Shown in pieces: positions 1-5,352 of a stretch of DNA of 6,278 nt (positions are counted from its first letter, which is position 1; the number at the start of each line of letters is the position of its first letter). Source of the DNA: Methylomarinum sp964397365 (lineage in GTDB: Bacteria; Pseudomonadota; Gammaproteobacteria; Methylococcales; Methylomonadaceae); NCBI GenBank assembly GCA_964397365.1, contig CAYNIU010000138.1, positions 1 to 6,278 of the forward strand. The letters are read 5' to 3'. The notes beneath the pieces were generated by a model. It had not been told where the DNA came from and searched no databases. It was given only the letters and a program-made list of their open reading frames with translations. The translations under genes and the position numbers were made by a program.

Positions 1-224
1 TCAAAGCCTTGCTGACAAGCCCATTCGTTGATATTGGTGACGGCTTGCTTTTCACCCTCGGAGACACAGGCGGAAGCCACTTCAATCCGATCCACTTTTA
101 ATGAGTGTAAAAGAGCCTTGGCAATACTGACCTTTTCTGCCGGGGAGAAAGAAACCCCTTGCGTTTGTTCTCCATCACGCAAGGTGGTATCCATTAACTG
201 AATATGTCTGCTATCCGGTGACAT
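1..224 (-). CDS. Alpha-isopropylmalate/citramalate/homocitrate synthase-family enzyme, N-terminal fragment (runs off left edge)
   Basis: Only the first 74 residues are in the window. They form the start of an HMGL-like TIM barrel. The hallmark MDTTLRDGEQ lies at residues 11-20, where Arg16 and Asp17 match the catalytic arginine and the divalent-metal ligand of the family. It is followed by TQGVSFSPAEK (21-31) and DRIEVASACVSEGE (45-58). Family enzymes condense acetyl-CoA with a 2-oxoacid. The RDGEQTQGVSF form resembles a LeuA/CimA-like subgroup more than classical LeuA (RDGEQSPG), so the substrate could be 2-oxoisovalerate or pyruvate and cannot be fixed from this fragment. The ATG at 222-224 was chosen because about ten residues precede the barrel motif and an AGG sits about 11 bases upstream. 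The next ATG (codon 11) would begin inside the conserved motif. It lies 71 bp downstream of pyrF on the same strand. Confidence 0.85.
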   Translation of the reverse strand, partial: MSPDSRHIQLMDTTLRDGEQTQGVSFSPAEKVSIAKALLHSLKVDRIEVASACVSEGEKQAVTNINEWACQQGF

Positions 225-271
225 GTTTGACGCCTGTTGGTAGTTTAAGCATTAATTCGAAGTGGGGGGTT

Positions 272-300
272 ATTATGATGAGTAAAATTAAAAATCTAAA
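272..300 (-). promoter_or_regulatory. Candidate sigma-70-like promoter for the synthase gene
   Basis: On the minus strand, TTTAGA (295-300; 4 of 6 to TTGACA) is separated by exactly 17 bases from CATAAT (272-277; 5 of 6 to TATAAT). Transcription would start near 265 and give a leader of about 40 bases before the ATG at 224. The -35 box overlaps the pyrF stop codon (296-298), so the synthase could be expressed independently of pyrF as well as by read-through. This rests on hexamer match and spacing only. The surrounding DNA is AT-rich, so a chance match is possible. Confidence 0.35.
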
Positions 301-1018
301 ATTGTGAGTTGATTTGATCCTGGATTTTTTCCGCCATTTTCTTGCGGTTGTCAGCGTCACGAATCGGACGACCGACAACAATATAATCGGCTCCGTTTTG
401 GAAAGCCTGTTCAACACTGACCACACGTTTTTGATCATCTTCTTCGCGGTTGTCAACAGGTCTGATTCCGGGAGTAATAACCAATAAACGATGATCTAAT
501 TCTTCTCTTAACATTGGCACTTCAAGTCCTGAAGAAACAATACCGTCACAACCGATTTGCAAGGCTCGTTTGGCTCTGGATAACACCAGGTCGCGAACAT
601 TACAGTCAAACCCCAGGTCATCCAAGTCACCGCGGTCAAGACTGGTTAAGGCGGTGACGGCTAATACTTTTAAATCACCTTTGTTAGCGGCAGCCGCTTC
701 CATAATGGCATCATTGCCGTGAATGGTGGCCAGATCCACCCCCTTATTGCTTAAGGCTTTAATTGCCCGCCCAACAGTAGCGGAAATATCAAAAAACTTT
801 AAATCGACAAAGACTTTTTTATTGTGGACTTTCAGCCATTCGATAAAACCAAAATAATCACCGGACATAAATAATTCCATGCCGACTTTATAGAAAATGA
901 CGGAATCCCCCAATTCTTCAACGATGGCTTGTGCTTCTGAAATACTGGGTACATCCAGAGCCATGATTAAACGCTCACGTACAGGAATGGGTTTGGTTGA
1001 TAAAAAAGATTCTGGCAT
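296..1018 (-). CDS. pyrF: Orotidine 5'-phosphate decarboxylase (OMP decarboxylase)
   Basis: This is a cytosolic enzyme catalysing the last step of de novo UMP synthesis, OMP to UMP plus CO2. The 240 residues match the usual length of the short bacterial PyrF and form a single TIM barrel. Visible active-site elements are ALDV with Asp22, YKVG with Lys44, and the VDLKFFDI block (71-78), which supplies Asp72, Lys74 and Asp77 of the catalytic Asp/Lys network. TPGIRP (182-187) and VGRPI (215-219, Arg217) correspond to the phosphate-binding loops. The central block reads DLKFFDISAT rather than the common DLKFHDIPNT, but all charged catalytic residues are kept. The ATG at 1016-1018 is preceded by a GGAAAAG Shine-Dalgarno-like stretch at 1023-1029. 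Transcription is divergent from the transporter operon and runs toward the synthase gene. Identity is secure. The enzyme appears complete and functional. Confidence 0.97.
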   Translation of the reverse strand: MPESFLSTKPIPVRERLIMALDVPSISEAQAIVEELGDSVIFYKVGMELFMSGDYFGFIEWLKVHNKKVFVDLKFFDISATVGRAIKALSNKGVDLATIHGNDAIMEAAAANKGDLKVLAVTALTSLDRGDLDDLGFDCNVRDLVLSRAKRALQIGCDGIVSSGLEVPMLREELDHRLLVITPGIRPVDNREEDDQKRVVSVEQAFQNGADYIVVGRPIRDADNRKKMAEKIQDQINSQF

Positions 1019-1186
1019 ATTGCTTTTCCGGTATTGATATAAAGTTGCCTTGGGCGTATTCGGGAATAGGCTGATTGGCTGAGAACAGCTTCCTAAAATG
1101 ATAATGACTAAAATAAAACCGCTATATTACCGTAACTACTTATACAGGTGAATGTTAAAATAAGCGATTACATTAAAAAGTAGATT
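1019..1186. promoter_or_regulatory. Divergent intergenic region between pyrF and the transporter operon
   Basis: These 168 bp must hold the promoters for pyrF (minus) and for the transporter-cinA-uup operon (plus). They are AT-rich toward the transporter side. I found only weak elements. For the plus strand, TATATT at 1123-1128 is a fair -10 but has no good -35 at 17 bases. For the minus strand, TTCACC (1147-1152) and TAATAT (1124-1129) are spaced 17 bases apart with 4 of 6 matches each. No riboswitch, operator palindrome or small open reading frame stands out. The transporter ATG lacks a strong Shine-Dalgarno sequence. The role is assigned from gene orientation, not from clear motifs. Confidence 0.45.
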
Positions 1187-2098
1187 ATGAGTAGTACATT
1201 AATTCAAATGGCCCTGATTATGGCGGCTGGAATGGTCTGGCGATTTTGGCAGCCAGGTGGATTATCGGCTGAGCAGACCCGCACGGTATTGACAACAGTT
1301 GTTTATTATCTGTTTCTGCCGGCAATGGTGATGGATGTGCTGTGGGCTGCTGATATTGGTGTCCAGTCATTTGAATTTACGCTGTTGGGAATGAGCGCGG
1401 TTTTTTTTGGATTAATCAGCACCTGGCTGATTTGTACGCTGTTTAAATTCAATAATGCACAAAAAGGCGCTGTTATTCTTGCTGCCTCGTTTCCCAACGT
1501 GACTTATCTGGGGTTGCCGGTATTGGAACAGACATTTGGCAGTTGGGCCAGATCGGTGGCTATTCAGCTGGATTTTTTTGCGGCCAGCCCATTGTTGTTT
1601 ACTGTTGGCATCATGCTGGCGCGCTATTATGGACAGGATAAATCCAAACCGAAATTCATTCTGTCGTTTTTAAATACACCGCCGTTTTGGGCGGCTTTTT
1701 TGGCTGTCGTATTAAACCTGAATAATATAAGCGCGCCGGATTGGTTGTTTGGCTCACTACAAAAACTATCCACTGCAGTGGTGCCGATTATGTTGTTTTC
1801 ACTTGGTTTAGCGCTTAAATGGGAGTCCGTCCGATTGGAAAATACCCCACTGATTTTGCCGGTTGTACTGATTAAATTGCTATTGATGCCCTGGGTAGTG
1901 ATTTTTCTAGTGCAGTTTATGACTATGGATGCACCATTTAAAGCGGCGGCAGCCCTGGATTTGTCTATGCCCAGTATGGTGCTGGGGATTGTGTTTTGTG
2001 ATCGTTATCAGTTGGACAGCGGTTTGTATGCCATGGCTGTTACTGTTACCACCTTATTGAGTCTGTTTAGTCTGCCATTTTGGTATGCCATGTTATGA
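1187..2098 (+). CDS. AEC (auxin efflux carrier) family membrane transporter
   Basis: This is a 303-residue integral inner-membrane protein made almost entirely of hydrophobic segments, with short charged loops near residues 87-93, 149-157 and 212-220. The size and pattern fit the bacterial AEC/PIN-like permease family (about 300 residues, eight to ten helices, two inverted five-helix halves). YLFLPAMVMDVL (41-52) matches the conserved proline-containing helix near the N-terminal half. SFPNVTYLGLPVL (101-113) matches the family's broken-helix motif with the Asn and the GLP turn. A related pattern, DLSMPSMVLGIV, occurs in the C-terminal half. Family members export or import small organic anions such as malate; the substrate here cannot be predicted. 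It is the first gene of a three-gene operon, and its TGA stop overlaps the ATG of the CinA-like gene. A T8 run at 1401-1408 is read as Val-Phe-Phe-Gly and leaves the frame intact. Confidence 0.88.
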   Translation: MSSTLIQMALIMAAGMVWRFWQPGGLSAEQTRTVLTTVVYYLFLPAMVMDVLWAADIGVQSFEFTLLGMSAVFFGLISTWLICTLFKFNNAQKGAVILAASFPNVTYLGLPVLEQTFGSWARSVAIQLDFFAASPLLFTVGIMLARYYGQDKSKPKFILSFLNTPPFWAAFLAVVLNLNNISAPDWLFGSLQKLSTAVVPIMLFSLGLALKWESVRLENTPLILPVVLIKLLLMPWVVIFLVQFMTMDAPFKAAAALDLSMPSMVLGIVFCDRYQLDSGLYAMAVTVTTLLSLFSLPFWYAML

Positions 2099-3333
2099 AA
2101 CCCGTTGTTGAAATATTTTCTCAGGGTGAAGAGCTTGTCAATGGGCAAATTGTTGACAGCAATGCCGCCTGGTTGTCACAAAAACTGCTGCTAATGGGAT
2201 TTGTCGTTAAGCGACATACCGCAGTCGGCGATAATTTAGCTGACTTGAAGACTTTGCTGATAGAAATTTCGGCTAGAGCTGATTGCTGTATTTGTACTGG
2301 CGGTCTGGGTCCGACCGTTGATGACCTGACAGCTCAGGCGGTGGCGGAAGCCTTTGTAAAACCATTACAGTTTGATCCGGTTGCGTTAACGCAAATACAG
2401 CGATATTTCCAGTGCCGAAATCGAGAAATGGTTGACGCCAATCGTAAACAAGCCTGGTTTCCTGCAGATTCTGTACGTATTGATAATGAATGGGGAACGG
2501 CGCCGGGGTTTTCATTACAACATAATCGTTGCTGGTTTGCTTTTGTGCCGGGCGTTCCCTCTGAAATGAAGCATTTGTTTGACGACTACATTAGCAAGGC
2601 TTTGGTACAGAGGTTTTCGTTGCAGCCTGATAAGCTGATAACTTTACGGTCTGTGGGAATAGGGGAGTCGGATATACAACAGAAACTGGAGACTGTAGAT
2701 TTGCCGAAAGACGTGCAGCTGGGTTTTCGTACCAGCTCCGATGAAATTCAGACGAAATTGTTATTTTCGGGTGATGCAGATCAACACAAGATCAACGCCT
2801 GTGTTGACAGGGTCGCTGATTGTATCGGTGACTATGTTTATGCTGTTGATGAAGTTAATTCACAAGCGCTCAGCCTGGTGCAGGTCATCAGTGAATTAAT
2901 GCAGCAGCAACAGTTCACCTTGTCGGTTCTGGAAACTGCCAGTCACGGTTTGATTGCCGCTAAATGTGTAGGTCAGCCCTGGTTTTTAAGATCAACATTT
3001 GAGCAGTCTTTAGAAAATCTGGCAAACAGTTTTAAGGTCAATTGGCAACCTACTAATATGCCGCAAATGTGCGTGGATATTGCTGAAATCATTCAATTGC
3101 GCGATCAGTGTGATTTGGTTCTGGTACAGATATATAGCGGCAGTTCAGAGCAATTTTATAACAAAGAACAAACCATTACCGTTTATAATGCCTTGCTGAC
3201 TCCCGCTGGATGGCAAAGCAGTCAACATACTGTAGGCGGTCCACAAAAACGCAAACAAAACCAGTCTGCCATACGGGCGCTGGATCTACTTAGACGCTAT
3301 CTACAACACCATGCCTTTAATACGCTTAAATAA
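2095..3333 (+). CDS. cinA: CinA-like protein: MoCF/CinA N-domain with a degenerate C-terminal amidohydrolase domain
   Basis: This 412-residue protein has the length and domain order of full CinA. The N-terminal MoCF-biosynthesis-like domain (about 3-170) is well conserved: GEELVNGQIVDSN (11-23), TAVGD (42-46), TGGLGPTVDDLT (68-79), NRKQAWFP (116-123), GTAPGF (134-139) and PGVPSEMK (152-159). In CinA proteins this domain is linked to ADP-ribose pyrophosphatase activity. A middle domain follows (about 180-255, RSVGIGESDI at 185-194). The C-terminal part (about 274-403) aligns with nicotinamide-nucleotide amidohydrolase (PncC), ending GWQSSQHTVGG and ALDLLRRYL, but the catalytic ESCTGG is replaced by ETASHG (280-285) and the GIAGP region by YSGSS (347-351). 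NMN deamidation by this domain is therefore unlikely. The ATG at 2095 was preferred over an upstream in-frame TTG at 2080 because it makes a 4-base ATGA overlap with the transporter stop and matches the usual short N-terminus. No Shine-Dalgarno sequence is evident, which fits translational coupling. Confidence 0.88.
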   Translation: MKPVVEIFSQGEELVNGQIVDSNAAWLSQKLLLMGFVVKRHTAVGDNLADLKTLLIEISARADCCICTGGLGPTVDDLTAQAVAEAFVKPLQFDPVALTQIQRYFQCRNREMVDANRKQAWFPADSVRIDNEWGTAPGFSLQHNRCWFAFVPGVPSEMKHLFDDYISKALVQRFSLQPDKLITLRSVGIGESDIQQKLETVDLPKDVQLGFRTSSDEIQTKLLFSGDADQHKINACVDRVADCIGDYVYAVDEVNSQALSLVQVISELMQQQQFTLSVLETASHGLIAAKCVGQPWFLRSTFEQSLENLANSFKVNWQPTNMPQMCVDIAEIIQLRDQCDLVLVQIYSGSSEQFYNKEQTITVYNALLTPAGWQSSQHTVGGPQKRKQNQSAIRALDLLRRYLQHHAFNTLK

Positions 3334-5203
3334 TGTTTCCATTGCCTATGGCACTCATGCACTACTGGATAATGCCGGATTTCAACTGGATGCCGGAGAG
3401 CGGGTTGGCCTGCTGGGTCGTAATGGCGAGGGTAAATCGACCTTGATGAAAATTATTGTCGGAAATGTTTTACCTGACAGCGGCGAAGTCTGGCAGCAAC
3501 CGGAATTGAAAATGGCCCACTTGGAACAAGCGCCTGAATTGAATGATGACGATAGCATTTATGATGCGGTTGCAGGTGGCTTAGGGACTCTTGGACAGTT
3601 GATTGTGCAATACCATGAACTGTTGACGCATATGGACGGCAGCGAATCATCGTTGCAGAAGCTGGGTGAATTGCAGCATAAACTGGAAGTGGGTAATGGC
3701 TGGCATTTTCAGCAACAGGTTGAATCGACACTGAGCAAACTGGCTTTACCCGCCGACGTCAAGGTGAGTAGTCTGTCAGGTGGCTGGAAACGTCGTGTCG
3801 CCTTGGCGAGAGCTTTGGTGATCGAACCTGAGGTTTTATTGCTGGATGAACCTACCAATCATCTGGATTTTGAAAGTATCCTCTGGCTGGAAGAACAGAT
3901 TTTAGCCTTTCAGGGTGCGGTACTTTTTGTGACCCATGATCGAACCTTTTTACAAAAACTGGCGACCCGGATCGTTGATTTGGATCGTGGGCAACTCGTG
4001 TCGTGGCCTGGCAATTATGATGATTATTGTCGCAGGAAAGCAGCGGCGCTGGAAGATGAAGTCAACCAGAATGCTGAATTTGATAAAAAATTAGCTAAGG
4101 AAGAAGTCTGGATAAGACAAGGTATTAAGGCCAGGCGTACCCGTAATGAAGGTCGAGTTCGGGCATTAAAAAGGCTACGTGCGGAACGGGCGGAAAGACG
4201 TCACACTCAAGGGTCTGCCCGGTTGAGCCTTAATAAGGGCGAAGCATCGGGTAAAAAAGTGATTGAAGCCAAAAATGTTAGCTTTCAATATCCGAATAAA
4301 GTCATTATCAAAAACTTCTCCACACTGATTGAACGAGGCGACAAAATCGGCCTACTGGGTCCGAATGGTGCCGGCAAATCGACGTTATTAAAATTGCTGT
4401 TAAAGCAATTGGAACCCACTTCCGGTACTGTCGATCAAGGCACCAAACTACAGGTTGCTTATTTTGATCAGTTACGGGAACAGTTGGACCCTGAACTGTC
4501 AGTTGCTGATACCGTCGCTGACGGCAGTGAATTTCTGGAGATTGCCGGTAGTAAAAGACATGTGATGTCTTATTTAAGCGATTTCCTGTTCGCACCGGCC
4601 AGAGCGCGCTCGCCGGTAAAAAGCTTATCGGGTGGTGAAAAAAATCGCTTACTGCTGGCTAGATTGTTTACCAAACCGGCCAATTTGATTGTTATGGATG
4701 AACCCACTAACGATCTGGATCTGGAAACACTGGAAATTCTGGAAGAAAAACTGGTTAATTACGACGGTACTTTGTTGCTGGTGAGCCATGACAGGACTTT
4801 TCTGGATAATGTGGTCACCAGTGTGTTTGTATTTGAAGGCGATGGAGTGGTTAACGAATATATCGGCGGTTATGCAGACTGGTTTCGGGTGTCAGAGCAA
4901 GACAGGAAACAGCAGGAACAAGTTGCTAAGCAGCAATTAGAAAGCGTTAAAAAGGAAAGGCCTAAATCGAATCAGCCCAAAAAACTGAGTTATAAACAGC
5001 AAAAAGAACTGGAACAATTACCTGAATTGATTGATGAACTGGAAAACAAGCAAGCCGATTTAAATCTGCAGATTAATGAACCTGAGTTTTATAAACAGAT
5101 GCCGGATGAAATCAATAAAAAACTGGCTGAACTGCAACAAACCAGTGATGAGCTTGAGCTGGCATATAAACGTTGGGAAGAGTTGGATGCTTTCCAGGGT
5201 TGA
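3311..5203 (+). CDS. uup: ABC-F family ATPase Uup
   Basis: This is a soluble 630-residue protein with two ABC ATPase domains and no membrane segments. Domain 1 has Walker A GRNGEGKST (36-44), signature LSGGWKRR (155-162), Walker B LLLDEPTNHLD and H-switch His209. Domain 2 has Walker A GPNGAGKST (350-358), signature LSGGEKNR (439-446), Walker B with Asp463-Glu464 in MDEPTNDLD and H-switch His493. The basic inter-domain linker typical of ABC-F proteins spans about 240-300, including IRQGIKARRTRNEGRV (268-283). The C-terminus (about 560-625) is a charged antiparallel coiled-coil hairpin. That feature and the Trp in the first signature mark Uup rather than EttA or YheS. Uup acts at the ribosome or in its assembly, binds branched DNA through the coiled coil, and affects transposon precise excision in E. 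coli. The start lies 23 bases inside the CinA-like gene without a clear Shine-Dalgarno sequence, so translation is probably coupled. Both ATPase sites look intact. Confidence 0.95.
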   Translation: MPLIRLNNVSIAYGTHALLDNAGFQLDAGERVGLLGRNGEGKSTLMKIIVGNVLPDSGEVWQQPELKMAHLEQAPELNDDDSIYDAVAGGLGTLGQLIVQYHELLTHMDGSESSLQKLGELQHKLEVGNGWHFQQQVESTLSKLALPADVKVSSLSGGWKRRVALARALVIEPEVLLLDEPTNHLDFESILWLEEQILAFQGAVLFVTHDRTFLQKLATRIVDLDRGQLVSWPGNYDDYCRRKAAALEDEVNQNAEFDKKLAKEEVWIRQGIKARRTRNEGRVRALKRLRAERAERRHTQGSARLSLNKGEASGKKVIEAKNVSFQYPNKVIIKNFSTLIERGDKIGLLGPNGAGKSTLLKLLLKQLEPTSGTVDQGTKLQVAYFDQLREQLDPELSVADTVADGSEFLEIAGSKRHVMSYLSDFLFAPARARSPVKSLSGGEKNRLLLARLFTKPANLIVMDEPTNDLDLETLEILEEKLVNYDGTLLLVSHDRTFLDNVVTSVFVFEGDGVVNEYIGGYADWFRVSEQDRKQQEQVAKQQLESVKKERPKSNQPKKLSYKQQKELEQLPELIDELENKQADLNLQINEPEFYKQMPDEINKKLAELQQTSDELELAYKRWEELDAFQG

Positions 5204-5205
5204 AA

Positions 5206-5235
5206 CCTGGCCGATGGCCAGGCAATGTTATTTTT
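5206..5235 (+). terminator. Probable Rho-independent terminator of the transporter-cinA-uup operon
   Basis: Two bases after the uup stop lies a perfect 7-bp GC-rich stem, CCTGGCC (5206-5212) and GGCCAGG (5216-5222), with a GAT loop. After a short CAATG spacer comes a T-rich stretch, TTATTTTT (5228-5235). Position and strand fit termination of the plus-strand operon. The weak points are that the T tract begins five bases after the stem rather than at once, is interrupted by an A, and forms the left arm of the next palindrome. Confidence 0.5.
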
Positions 5236-5302
5236 ACCATGAAGACCATGAAACTAATGAAGGGAAAGAGTTAACTCTTTGTGTTCTTCATGGTAAAAAT
5301 AA
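5228..5302. repeat. 75-bp nested palindrome with perfect 18-bp arms
   Basis: The left arm TTATTTTTACCATGAAGA (5228-5245) is the exact reverse complement of the right arm at 5285-5302. The 39-base interior contains a second perfect palindrome, AAAGAGTTAACTCTTT (5265-5280). The motif ACCATGAA also occurs twice in tandem at the left (5236-5243 and 5245-5252). ATG occurs immediately outside each arm (5225-5227 and 5303-5305). The element sits between the convergent ends of uup and the oxidoreductase gene. On either strand the T tract comes before the hairpin and the A tract after it, the reverse of a standard intrinsic terminator. It could be a RNA-stabilising or transcription-blocking hairpin, a small palindromic repeat, or a tiny non-autonomous mobile element. 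The symmetry is directly visible; the role is not. Confidence 0.85.
5265..5280. repeat. Inner 16-bp perfect palindrome
   Basis: AAAGAGTTAACTCTTT is self-complementary along its full length. In RNA it would form a 6-bp stem with a UUAA loop at the tip of the larger 18-bp stem. In duplex DNA it could also be a dimeric protein-binding site, centred on GTTAAC. It lies slightly off the centre of the enclosing element (19 bases from the left arm, 4 from the right), so the whole is an asymmetric stem with an internal hairpin. Confidence 0.7.
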
Positions 5303-5352
5303 ATGATACATTTCAATTCCGTCCCGTTTTAAGTGGATAGCGAATTTCACAC

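Noticed and set aside
211..456. Minus-strand open frame between pyrF and the synthase
   Set aside because: It is out of frame with pyrF, whose C-terminal motifs are intact, and overlaps the real synthase start. The composition is not protein-like.
1401..1408. T8 run in the transporter gene as a phase-variation or slippage site
   Set aside because: The frame is intact, the run encodes plausible membrane residues (Val-Phe-Phe), and an eight-base T run is not exceptional in AT-rich membrane-protein codons. There is no supporting evidence of switching.
2080..2097. TTG start giving a five-residue longer CinA-like protein
   Set aside because: The extension adds VCHV-type residues not seen in CinA N-termini. 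The ATG at 2095 gives a standard ATGA overlap with the transporter stop.
3416..3442. Glu in the first Walker A of Uup (GRNGEGKST) as a possible inactivating change
   Set aside because: The Glu is at the variable position before the invariant GKST. The lysine and Thr/Ser are retained, so nucleotide binding should be unaffected.
5228..5302. Palindrome as a CRISPR repeat, tRNA or attachment site
   Set aside because: There is only one copy, with no spacer series, no cloverleaf or CCA end, and no integrase nearby.
5076..5306. Plus-strand open frame overlapping the end of uup and the convergent gap
   Set aside because: It lies mostly out of frame inside the conserved uup coiled-coil and then runs through the hairpins. 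It has no family resemblance or ribosome binding site.
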